Origin: Evansella caseinilytica | GTDB lineage: Bacteria > Bacillota > Bacilli > Bacillales > Salisediminibacteriaceae | Direction of reading: 5' to 3' | NCBI RefSeq assembly: GCF_900107275.1 | Contig: NZ_FNPI01000004.1 | Span: forward strand, 124,001 to 188,000 | DNA length: 64,000 bases | In this document: piece by piece, positions 55,765-62,920 of the stretch | Numbering within the stretch: the first letter of the stretch is position 1 | Layout: the number at the start of each line of letters is the position of its first letter | Program-made: the position numbers and the translations under genes | The notes under the pieces: model-generated | Seen by the model: the letters and a program-made list of their open reading frames with translations, nothing else | The model's database searches: none | Told to the model about the DNA's origin: nothing

Positions 55765-56703
55765 GTGTATACAGATTTCAATGCCAGTTTAAGGCAGATA
55801 AAAGAAAAATGCCGAAAGCAACAAAAGTGGCAAGAGTGCTTGATCAGAGCAGAGAGGCAGTTGCAGGAGGCCAATGATAAAGCGAGGCGCCTGTCTTTAC
55901 AGCTCAATAAAGAAAAGAAAGACGTGGAACGGCTCGAATCATTCAGCTTATCAAATTTATTTTATACCGTAACAGGAAGAAAGCTTGAGAAATTGGATAA
56001 AGAAAAACAGGAAGCTGCCGCCGCACATTTGAAATACAGGGAAGCAAAAGCAACGACAAAGGATCTGGAAGCAGAAGTCAAAGAATACGCACAACTGCTT
56101 GCATCCGTTCGCGGCTGTGAAGAAGAATACGCATCGATTCTGAAAGAAAAAGAGCGGCTGATTTACAGCGAGGATTCCTATTGGAGCCAGGAATTATATG
56201 AGTTGACAGAGCGGGAAGCGGAAGTGGAGCTTACATTAAAGGAATATGATGAAGCGATCCGTGCCGGCGAGGCAGCGAGAGATGGTCTGTATCATGCACA
56301 GGAATCACTGAATTCAGCCAAAAGCTGGTCCACCTTCGATATGATCGGCGGAGGAATGATCTCCACCGCGATAAAGCATAGCCGAATCGATGATGCGAAG
56401 GCATCCATTCATGATGTACAGCAGGAGTTAAGGCATTTCCAGGAAGAATTACTTGATATAAAAGAGCAGTTTCAAGCAGATATAGAAATCGGCGGTTTTT
56501 TGACCTTCGCCGACTATTTCTTTGACGGTATCATCGTTGACTGGGCAGTCCATGGAAAAATATCGGAATCCCATAAACAAGTCTCAGAAGTACTTGATCA
56601 GGTAAACGACCTGTTAAACAAGCTCACCGACCAATCTCATCATCTGCAGTTTGATCTCGACGCTCTGCAGCAACAGCGAAATAAAATGATAGAAAATATT
56701 TAA
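55765..56703 (+). CDS. coiled-coil protein of unknown function
   Basis: A 312-residue cytosolic protein with heptad-rich helices at about 5-60, 75-180 and 205-245, and again at 270-310. Two non-coiled patches stand out: SLSNLFYTVTGRKLEKLDKE (about 60-80) and the Gly-rich STFDMIGGGMISTAIKHSRI (about 192-211), which look like conserved functional sites. Proteins with this GGG-STxxKHxRI patch seem familiar from other bacteria, but I cannot name a function. The start is GTG 55765, after AAGGGGGGG. A near-identical direct repeat flanks the gene, which suggests insertion or a duplication event. Confidence 0.8.
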   Translation: MYTDFNASLRQIKEKCRKQQKWQECLIRAERQLQEANDKARRLSLQLNKEKKDVERLESFSLSNLFYTVTGRKLEKLDKEKQEAAAAHLKYREAKATTKDLEAEVKEYAQLLASVRGCEEEYASILKEKERLIYSEDSYWSQELYELTEREAEVELTLKEYDEAIRAGEAARDGLYHAQESLNSAKSWSTFDMIGGGMISTAIKHSRIDDAKASIHDVQQELRHFQEELLDIKEQFQADIEIGGFLTFADYFFDGIIVDWAVHGKISESHKQVSEVLDQVNDLLNKLTDQSHHLQFDLDALQQQRNKMIENI

Positions 56704-56707
56704 AAGT

Positions 56708-56742
56708 TCACACCCCATGTCCCGCACAATTTTGTGAACAAG
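56708..56742 (+). repeat. direct repeat DR-right flanking the coiled-coil gene
   Basis: The second copy of the repeat at 55571-55605, 1137 bp downstream. It ends TTTTGTGAACAA and is followed by the ribosome site and start of the GGCT gene, whose 5' end resembles sequence after the first copy. Confidence 0.85.
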
Positions 56743-56764
56743 AGTTAGGAAGGTGCTGGTCGAT

Positions 56765-57658
56765 ATGAAGGACAATTGTTGTTACGTGTTTGTATATGGA
56801 ACATTAAGAAGAGGGGAAGCAAACCACGATTTATTGTCGCCTGCGACACTCATTGCCTCACAGGCATGGGTAACCGGGGAATTATTCGATACCGGGGAAG
56901 GCTATCCGGCAATGGTGGACAGCAGTGACGAAAGCAGCGAAGTTTACGGGGAGATATATGAAGTGAATAACGAGCAATTAACGGCATTGGATGTTCTGGA
57001 AGGATATGCCCCTGCCGGTACAAATCATTTATATGAACGAAAAAAACGTATGATTTATACTGACAAACAAGCTGTTGAAGCATATGTATATATTATTGCC
57101 CAAGAAAACCAGCACATGCTTGCAAGGAAAATTGCCTGCGGCGACTGGAGAATCCACCGCTGGTTGAAAATGCAGCCGGAACGTTTCTTCTATTTTGCTT
57201 ACGGGTCGTGCATGGACAACGAACGTTTTATGACAGACGGCGTAGCTGAAATGTTCACCGATATCATTGGATGTTCTGCGGCAAAAGGATATGATTTCTG
57301 CTTTTCCCGCCATTCTGACGACGGAGGCAGGGCCGATATCAAGGAAGGAGACGGTACTGTGGAAGGAGTGATGTACTTGCTGCCCTTTGCAGCGGCAGAA
57401 TATCTATATAAAAGGGAAGGGGTTAACGCAAATGTGTATCGACCGGCGTTATTGGAGCTGCCGATCAACGAGACATCCGTTGAAGCTTTGACCTTTACGG
57501 TAAAAAACAAGCAGCCAGACCTTGCGCCGCCGGATCATTACGCCATCGAGATATTGCGCGGAGCAAGCCGCCATCTATCGTCCGCTTATTATGAGTTTCT
57601 CAAGCAGTACTTTCTTCGCTTAGGTGTCAACGTTCAGCAGTTGGAAAAACAACTGTGA
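56765..57658 (+). CDS. ykqA: tandem gamma-glutamylcyclotransferase-fold protein (YkqA-like)
   Basis: A 297-residue protein with two GGCT (AIG2-like) domains. The N-terminal one has FVYGTLRRGEANHDLL and a catalytic Glu region in ALDVLEGY; the C-terminal one (from about residue 140) starts FFYFAYGSCMDNERF. Proteins of this fold release 5-oxoproline from gamma-glutamyl amines or peptides. The start is ATG 56765, after GGAAGGTG; an in-frame GTG at 56753 has no spacing from that site. A small membrane-protein gene follows after 29 bp. Confidence 0.85.
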   Translation: MKDNCCYVFVYGTLRRGEANHDLLSPATLIASQAWVTGELFDTGEGYPAMVDSSDESSEVYGEIYEVNNEQLTALDVLEGYAPAGTNHLYERKKRMIYTDKQAVEAYVYIIAQENQHMLARKIACGDWRIHRWLKMQPERFFYFAYGSCMDNERFMTDGVAEMFTDIIGCSAAKGYDFCFSRHSDDGGRADIKEGDGTVEGVMYLLPFAAAEYLYKREGVNANVYRPALLELPINETSVEALTFTVKNKQPDLAPPDHYAIEILRGASRHLSSAYYEFLKQYFLRLGVNVQQLEKQL

Positions 57659-57687
57659 TCTCGTCATGAAAAAGGAGCGTTGCAGAA

Positions 57688-57975
57688 ATGACATCGCTGT
57701 TTATTTTATGTGCCATTCTGATTTTTTCTCAGCTGCTGTTTGCCCTGTGGGCTCAATATCAGGAGACCTCCTACCGCTGGCTGAAGTATTTGTTTTCCGC
57801 TTTTGTTCTCCTGACAGGTTTCATCTGTGTTTCCCTCAGCTTTGTTGGGAATTCATGGCAGGAAACGAGTTTTGCCAGCATTGGTGTGACAATGATTGTC
57901 ACGACATTATTGACGGTGCCGCTGATCAAATTGCTCTTCAGCCGCTTGCCGCTGTCGAAAAAACAATCCAATTAA
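57688..57975 (+). CDS. small membrane protein
   Basis: A 95-residue protein with three hydrophobic segments (about 3-22, 33-55, 62-85) and a basic tail LSKKQSN. AAAAAGGAG precedes the ATG. It is followed by a terminator-like hairpin of the GGGGTGTCT family. No family is recognised. Confidence 0.7.
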   Translation: MTSLFILCAILIFSQLLFALWAQYQETSYRWLKYLFSAFVLLTGFICVSLSFVGNSWQETSFASIGVTMIVTTLLTVPLIKLLFSRLPLSKKQSN

Positions 57976-58015
57976 CAGAAAAGATGGCTGAAAAAAGTTA
58001 TTGTTCAGTACTCCC

Positions 58016-58055
58016 GGGGAAGTTTTAAAAGGAAAAAACCTTTTGAGACTTCCCG
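58016..58055. terminator. terminator-like hairpin, GGGGTGTCT family copy 3
   Basis: GGGAAGTTTTAAAAGG (58017-58032) pairs with CCTTTTGAGACTTCCC (58039-58054) through G-U pairs around six A. It is a diverged relative of the hairpins at 22168, 41729 and 61038. Confidence 0.7.
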
Positions 58056-58134
58056 CCCTCGTTTTTGCGGAGAAAATTGACGCAGACGGTGAAACGTGTG
58101 AAAATAGAGTGGCTGAAGAAAAGGAGTGATCGTT

Positions 58135-58347
58135 TTGATTGATTTAATCGAGAAATACACGCCGAAAATGATTGCGTTTTTTACGGTGCTCGTTGTTATA
58201 TATGGCGCATTCAGTATCATGCTTTCCCAGGAAACGACGTTGGGCTTTAAACTGCTCGCGATTATCTGCTACAGCGCTCTTGTAGTGGTTCTAATGTATC
58301 TTTACTTTAAAGTATTATCCAGATTTATTGCCTGGATGAAAAAATAG
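58135..58347 (+). CDS. small two-helix membrane protein
   Basis: A 70-residue protein with two transmembrane segments (about 13-32 and 40-60) and a basic end (IAWMKK). The TTG start at 58135 lies eight bases after AAGGAG; a GTG inside that site is less likely. Function unknown. Confidence 0.7.
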   Translation: MIDLIEKYTPKMIAFFTVLVVIYGAFSIMLSQETTLGFKLLAIICYSALVVVLMYLYFKVLSRFIAWMKK

Positions 58348-58375
58348 TATGCGGAAATGGAAGCCATTTATCGCG

Positions 58376-58520
58376 GATGTTCAAACCGTCAGGAAAACAG
58401 CTGAATCTTTTTGTTGTGTTCCCGCCGCTGCTCGCGATAACTAGTGCGCGCTTGGCTGCCGGCGACCCGACGGCAGACGGGCTGCGCCTGCTGTTATCCT
58501 CCTTGTTTTGAACACATGCT
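58376..58520 (-). repeat. GTTCAAAAAG element, long form (minus orientation, diverged)
   Basis: Read on the minus strand it begins ATGTGTTCAAAACAAGGAGG and ends in TTTGAACATC, with ACAGC and the GAGCAGCG block of the long family recognisable. It is the only long copy with no sense-oriented gene directly downstream. Confidence 0.7.
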
Positions 58521-58602
58521 TTCAGAAGTAAGCCGATTTCTTGAGTTTCAGTTACGGTCATTTTATAATTCATACTAAACATATATGAATTGAGGTGCTG
58601 AG

Positions 58603-59022
58603 ATGTCGGAAATTCCTGTTACCCTTGTCAAAGCAAATCAGGCGATGCTGGTCATCTTGACGTCGGCTTCGATTATATTGCAAAGCAGTATCCTTGTTGC
58701 GGTGACACTGATGTTCATTGGAATATCGTTGGTTTTTGGTCCCAAAGCAAATCTCGCCATCTTTGCCGCAAAAAAAATCACGAAAAAGGACTTGTCCACA
58801 GAACCAAAAGAATCTGCTGTCTTGCTCCGTTTTAATCAAAGTATTGCTGCCGGCTTATTGACCGTTGCGCTTATTGTGCTGATTACTGTGAAGCATTGGA
58901 GCGCGTGGATATTTGTTGGGATGGTGACGATCGCTGCCACGGTGGCGCTAATGGGATTTTGTGTCGGCTGCTTTCTGTTCTATCAATGGAAAAAATGGAA
59001 TCATAAACTATCCTCAAAGTGA
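58603..59022 (+). CDS. DUF4395-like membrane protein
   Basis: A 139-residue protein with four hydrophobic segments (about 14-35, 36-55, 80-100, 105-128). The start MSEIPVTLVKANQAMLV and FNQSIAAGLLTVAL resemble DUF4395 proteins as I recall them. GAGGTGCTGAG precedes the ATG. Function unknown. Confidence 0.7.
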   Translation: MSEIPVTLVKANQAMLVILTSASIILQSSILVAVTLMFIGISLVFGPKANLAIFAAKKITKKDLSTEPKESAVLLRFNQSIAAGLLTVALIVLITVKHWSAWIFVGMVTIAATVALMGFCVGCFLFYQWKKWNHKLSSK

Positions 59023-59042
59023 AGCTGTGTTAGTGATTCTAT

Positions 59043-59309
59043 AAGAGCGTGTTCAAAAGGGCAATGGTTCCGCACGATGCGCCCAATTCCGCCTAAGTGC
59101 TGCCCACATCCTATGGGCAACGGCGGAATGTCGCCATCCTCCAATTCCGCTTAAGTACCACTCACGTCCTGTGAGTAACAGCGGAATGTCGTCATCCTGA
59201 CTCTGAGAAAACCACTCACAGCCGACCTGAAAAGAATGCATCGGCTCCACTCATTGCTTCGTGCTTGTTCAAAAAGATAAAAACCGATCTTTTTGAACAA
59301 ACACTATAA
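59043..59309. repeat. composite repeat block
   Basis: A left end AGAGCGTGTTCAAAAGGGC (as at 17695), then the 58-bp tandem hairpin (59084-59199), then GGCTCCA/CATTGC sequence mirroring GCAATGGTTCC on the left, then a complete short element (59261-59309). It looks like a repeat interrupted by other repeats. Confidence 0.7.
59084..59199. repeat. 58-bp tandem hairpin repeat (two units)
   Basis: Units at 59084-59141 and 59142-59199 differ at 12 positions. Each folds into an outer 8-bp stem (ATTCCGCC/GGCGGAAT at 59086-59093/59122-59129; ATTCCGCT/AGCGGAAT at 59144-59151/59180-59187) and an inner 6-bp stem. Three base pairs changed on both sides (C-G to T-A, G-C to A-T, C-G to T-A), keeping pairing. 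Confidence 0.88.
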
Positions 59310-59421
59310 GTGGAATACTATTTTCAGCGCCTGCTGTGTTAAACTAAACGTTTCCCGCCGGCAATTTTTCGACGCACAGAAACGGATCAAAAACAACAGT
59401 TTTTAACAGGGCAAATAATAC

Positions 59422-59469
59422 GAAAGAGAGCTTCAAAGCTAAGAAACGCCTTTGGGATGCTCTCTTTTC
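59422..59469 (+). terminator. hairpin with T-run
   Basis: GAAAGAGAGC (59422-59431) pairs with GCTCTCTTTTC (59459-59469); an inner AAAG/CTTT adds pairing. It is a plausible terminator, but the nearest upstream gene ends 400 bp earlier, beyond the composite repeat. Confidence 0.6.
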
Positions 59470-59630
59470 ATCTGGCTCTTTGCTAAAAAATGTTGCTGTG
59501 CGCTATGCAATCGTTAACTAAACGGTGCTTTGTTCTTCACGGTTTGCTGTGAAGGGGTCGCAGTCGCAACCAAGTTTAGGAAAGCAGCCGGTCATTAATG
59601 AAAAACATGACGACTGTCTTGGTTTTCACA

Positions 59631-59668
59631 AAAAAAAATGCTTCCATTTGTACCTTTTGTTTAAATGG
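59631..59668 (-). terminator. terminator of the abrB-like gene
   Basis: On the minus strand GCAGCCATTTAAAC and GTACAAATGGAAGC pair (CCATTT/AAATGG), followed by ATTTTTTTTT. It begins 37 bases after the stop codon. Confidence 0.75.
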
Positions 59669-59704
59669 CTGCTGGGGACAACTACCGCAGACAATCGACA
59701 GCAC

Positions 59705-59971
59705 TTATTTGGTCAATGCTTTTAACAGCTTTGCTTTCCCCTCTGGACTCAGGACGAGCTTCCCGTCCAAAAACACTTCATTTTGGTTGGTGATTTCCCC
59801 GGTTACATCACAGGCCATGTTCGCCTGATATTTTTTCAGGATGATTTTTTCATTTTCCACATAAATTTCGATTGGATCTTTAATGTTAATGTTCAGCGTT
59901 CTCCTCAGCTCCATTGGGATAACAATTCTCCCTAATTCATCAACCTTGCGTACAATTCCGATACTTTTCAT
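59705..59971 (-). CDS. abrB: AbrB family transition-state regulator
   Basis: An 88-residue protein closely resembling AbrB/Abh. The N-terminal DNA-binding swapped-hairpin domain is intact (IGIVRKVDELGRIVIPMELR and DPIEIYVENEKIILKKY, residues 1-47). The C-terminal multimerisation half contains Cys54 in MACDVTGEI, as in AbrB, but ends about six residues earlier than B. subtilis AbrB. AAAGGAGAT precedes the ATG. Whether it is the main AbrB or the paralogue Abh cannot be told without the rest of the genome. Confidence 0.88.
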   Translation of the reverse strand: MKSIGIVRKVDELGRIVIPMELRRTLNINIKDPIEIYVENEKIILKKYQANMACDVTGEITNQNEVFLDGKLVLSPEGKAKLLKALTK

Positions 59972-60256
59972 AGTAACATCTCCTTTAAATTAGAATAAAT
60001 CTAGTAAAATATTAACATAAATAGTACCGGAATACTACCAAAAAGCGTAAATTCTACATTTTTGACAATTTTTTAGCAGGTTACAAGATAACCGGTTTTA
60101 AACGAGTTTATCATTGAAGTATTGATCACTTAGGTCTTGACCTTTCTCAGGAAAATAACAAGACGCAAAAATATCCGTAAAAAGATACATGCTTTTTACA
60201 GAAGAATACAAACTATGTAAGAAAGTAAAGACGACAAAAACAAGTGGAGGTATGCA

Positions 60257-60883
60257 ATGATGAAGAAGACGCTTTTGCTGTTGTTCGCCATGCTGTTCCT
60301 GTTGCCGATGACGAATGCAAATGCGCAGATCAAGTTTTTCAACGAGCCGCCGTTTGAGCATTATAAAGTATCAAAAGGGGATTCATTCTGGTTTATCGGC
60401 CAACGGTACAATGTGGATTATCGCGAACTGATGCGGCTGAATCCGGAGATTGATCCTTATAATATGCAAGTCGGCGAAGTGATACGATTAAAGGCTGCTG
60501 CCGAGCATCATACTCAGTTTGAAGATCAGGTCGTTCAACTGGTGAACAGGGAACGCGCAAACAGAGGCTTAGGGGCGTTAAACCACCGTGCCGACGTGAA
60601 AAATGTGGCTCACAAAAAGGCGGAAGATATGATCAATTCCAATTATTTTTCCCATACGAGCCCGAACTATGGTTCGCCGTTCGATATGTTGAGAACCTTC
60701 GGCATCAGCTATCAGTCGGCGGCCGAAAATATCGCTAAAGGACAAACCACGCCGGAGCAAGTGATGAATTCCTGGATGAATTCCAGCGGTCACCGGCAGA
60801 ACATTTTGAATGGGAGCTTCGATGCCATCGGTGTCGGCTTTTATCGGGGAGCATGGGTGCAAATTTTCATCAAGTCAAGATGA
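60257..60883 (+). CDS. secreted LysM-CAP protein (YkwD-like)
   Basis: A 208-residue exported protein. The signal peptide is about 1-23 (cut after ANA). One LysM domain for peptidoglycan binding follows at about 35-78 (YKVSKGDSFWFIGQRYNVDY). A CAP/SCP domain covers about 90-208, with NRERANRGL, the HTSPNYGSPFDML region and the signature SSGHRQNILN. Relatives include YkwD and the spore-associated LysM-CAP proteins; the CAP activity is not established. GTGGAGG precedes two tandem ATGs. Confidence 0.92.
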   Translation: MMKKTLLLLFAMLFLLPMTNANAQIKFFNEPPFEHYKVSKGDSFWFIGQRYNVDYRELMRLNPEIDPYNMQVGEVIRLKAAAEHHTQFEDQVVQLVNRERANRGLGALNHRADVKNVAHKKAEDMINSNYFSHTSPNYGSPFDMLRTFGISYQSAAENIAKGQTTPEQVMNSWMNSSGHRQNILNGSFDAIGVGFYRGAWVQIFIKSR

Positions 60884-60893
60884 TGGGAGCACA

Positions 60894-61004
60894 GAGTGAA
60901 CTCGTGTCAGCAAGCTGAAGCATCGGGGAATCAGATGGGAAGTCTACCCCACCTGATTGACACATCCCATCTACGCTTACGTTTAGAGGTGGGGTCTTAA
61001 TCCT
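60894..61004 (-). mobile_element. IS200/IS605-like end or omega-RNA-like remnant, copy B
   Basis: The reverse complement is homologous to 48983-49100. On the minus strand CCCCACCT pairs with AGGTGGGG, ATGGGA with TCCCAT, and AATCAG with CTGATT, in an interleaved order that could form a pseudoknot; the hairpin region CAGCTTGCTG follows. No transposase is nearby. Confidence 0.55.
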
Positions 61005-61037
61005 AAAGAAAAATATAAATAAAACAAGAGCGATCCT

Positions 61038-61081
61038 GGGGGTGTCTCAGAAGGGTGGTTTTTCCCTTTTGAGACACCCCC
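61038..61081. terminator. terminator-like hairpin, GGGGTGTCT family copy 4
   Basis: GGGGGTGTCTCAGAAGGG (61038-61055) pairs with CCCTTTTGAGACACCCCC (61064-61081) with one G-U pair. A partial right arm, CTTTTGACACAGCCCC, recurs at 61262-61277, so the 240-bp block may be a hairpin element split by an insertion. Confidence 0.75.
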
Positions 61082-61421
61082 GAAGCCATTGCATCTTTTT
61101 CAGGAGCCGATAGGAGTGGTTTTTTCCTATCGAGCGTGCAGCGACGAGCCGAGCTACGATGCCTTTCCCATCGAGTTGTCTCGACGGATAGTCATCTTAG
61201 CTGCGCTTGCAGAGGAAGAGACAAGCACGGAGCCATTGCCCTCATTAAAAAAATAGTTTCGCTTTTGACACAGCCCCTTCATGATGAAAATGCAAAGTAA
61301 AAATTGAAAAGTTGTCTCCCGTTTCTTTTAATGATGAGCATCAAAATAATGAACCTGGAAAGCTGCCTAACTGCAGCGTTTCCACAATGCTTTTAAATCC
61401 AGTATAACGGCAGGGGAAAGT
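61082..61421. other. non-coding stretch before cls
   Basis: No gene was seen. It holds a hairpin CGATAGGA/TCCTATCG near 61107-61132, a block ending GGAGCCATTGCC that mirrors sequence in the composite repeat at 59043, and a partial GGGGTGTCT-family arm at 61262-61277. Confidence 0.5.
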
Positions 61422-62861
61422 ATGGACATTCTTTTTATCGCGTTGTTTTTTATCAATATGCTGCTGGCGGGAATCCTGATTTTTTTTGAACGCAGGGACG
61501 TAAGCGCAACCTGGGCGTGGATGCTGATTATGTTTTTTGTCCCGTTTCTCGGTTTTATCATTTATTTGTTTCTCGGACAGAATCTTACAAGGAGACATTT
61601 ATTCGACTGGGAAGGAATCCGCAAAATCGGCATCGAGGATCGCATTTCAGTACAAATCACCCAGTTGAAAAACGAGACGGACATCTTTGACATCCCGCAA
61701 GTCAACGAGTACCGGGATTTAATATACATGCATTTAGTCAACAATGAATCAATTTTGACCTGCGGAAACACGATAGAAATCCTCTCTGACGGAGAAGAGA
61801 AGTTTGACCGGCTGTTAACAGACATTCATGAAGCTACCGATCATATCCATATTCAGTACTATATTTTTAAAAATGACGGGTTGGGCGGTGAAATCATTAA
61901 AGCCTTAACCGCGAAGGCAGCGGCAGGAATTAAGGTTCGGGTGCTGTATGATGAACTCGGCTCACGGAAATTGACGAGAAAGGACTTCGCATCATTGACG
62001 GCTTACGGCGGAGAAATTGGCGTCTTTTTTCCGTCCAAGCTGGCGCTGATCAACCTTCGGCTCAACTACAGAAACCATCGCAAGCTTGTGAATATAGACG
62101 GAAAAATCGGCTATGTCGGCGGCTTTAATATCGGTGATGAATATTTAGGGTTAAAGGAGAAGTTCGGCTATTGGCGTGACACGCATTTCCGGATTGAAGG
62201 TCCGGCGGTTGATGCGATCCAGACGAGATTTATCCTCGATTGGAACCAGGCGTCAAAGCATTTTTACATCAACTATGAAAAAAGATATTTTCCCGATAAA
62301 AACAAGCAAGGAACTGCCGCGTTGCAAATTGTTTCGAGCGGGCCCGATTCCGAGTGGGAGCAGGTAAAAAACGGATACATCAATATGATCATTTCCGCAA
62401 GAAAATCAATTTATATTCAGACGCCTTATTTTATTCCGGACCAGAGTTTACTCGATGCGCTGCGGATATCGGCGTTGTCTGGCAAGGATGTCCGGATAAT
62501 GATACCGAATAAGCCGGATCACCCGTTTGTCTACTGGGCAACGATGTCCTACGTTGGGGAGATCTTAAAAACCGGCGCAAAGGTATACATTTATGAAAAA
62601 GGCTTTCTCCACGCCAAAACGATTGTTGTCGACCGGAAGATTAATTCGGTAGGGACAGCAAATATTGATATTAGAAGCTTTAAGCTCAATTTTGAAGTCA
62701 ATGCCTTCGTGTATGATCAGGAGACATCAGAAAAATTGGCGCGGCTGTTCGAGGCGGACATGATGGATTGCACCGCAATGACAATGGAAAAATACGAGCA
62801 GCGTTCAAAAACAATCCGCTTTAAGGAATCGATATCGCGGCTATTATCACCGATTTTGTAG
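61422..62861 (+). CDS. cls: cardiolipin synthase
   Basis: A phospholipase-D-type enzyme joining two phosphatidylglycerols into cardiolipin at the membrane. It has 479 residues. Two N-terminal transmembrane helices (about 2-22 and 31-52) precede a first HKD motif in NYRNHRKLVNIDGKIGYVGG (about 207-226) and a second in FLHAKTIVVDRKINSVGTAN (about 394-413). GGCAGGGGAAAG precedes the ATG. Length and layout match ClsA/YwnE of Bacillus. Confidence 0.95.
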   Translation: MDILFIALFFINMLLAGILIFFERRDVSATWAWMLIMFFVPFLGFIIYLFLGQNLTRRHLFDWEGIRKIGIEDRISVQITQLKNETDIFDIPQVNEYRDLIYMHLVNNESILTCGNTIEILSDGEEKFDRLLTDIHEATDHIHIQYYIFKNDGLGGEIIKALTAKAAAGIKVRVLYDELGSRKLTRKDFASLTAYGGEIGVFFPSKLALINLRLNYRNHRKLVNIDGKIGYVGGFNIGDEYLGLKEKFGYWRDTHFRIEGPAVDAIQTRFILDWNQASKHFYINYEKRYFPDKNKQGTAALQIVSSGPDSEWEQVKNGYINMIISARKSIYIQTPYFIPDQSLLDALRISALSGKDVRIMIPNKPDHPFVYWATMSYVGEILKTGAKVYIYEKGFLHAKTIVVDRKINSVGTANIDIRSFKLNFEVNAFVYDQETSEKLARLFEADMMDCTAMTMEKYEQRSKTIRFKESISRLLSPIL

Positions 62862-62893
62862 AGAATGTTTCAAAAGTGGGGGAAACAGCGCCG
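62862..62893 (-). repeat. fragment of the long GTTCAAAAAG element
   Basis: ATGTTTCAAAAG and GGGAAACAGCGCC match the reverse complement of the right end of the long copies (GGCGCTGTTTCCCGG then TTTTTGAACATC). Only this end is present, directly after the cls stop codon. Confidence 0.65.
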
Positions 62894-62920
62894 CGAAACT
62901 CATCGTCAGGACATTTGTCA

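Noticed and set aside
59043-59309. tRNA or known riboswitch in the hairpin-rich block
   Set aside because: There is no cloverleaf, CCA end or recognisable aptamer core; the structure is explained by repeats.
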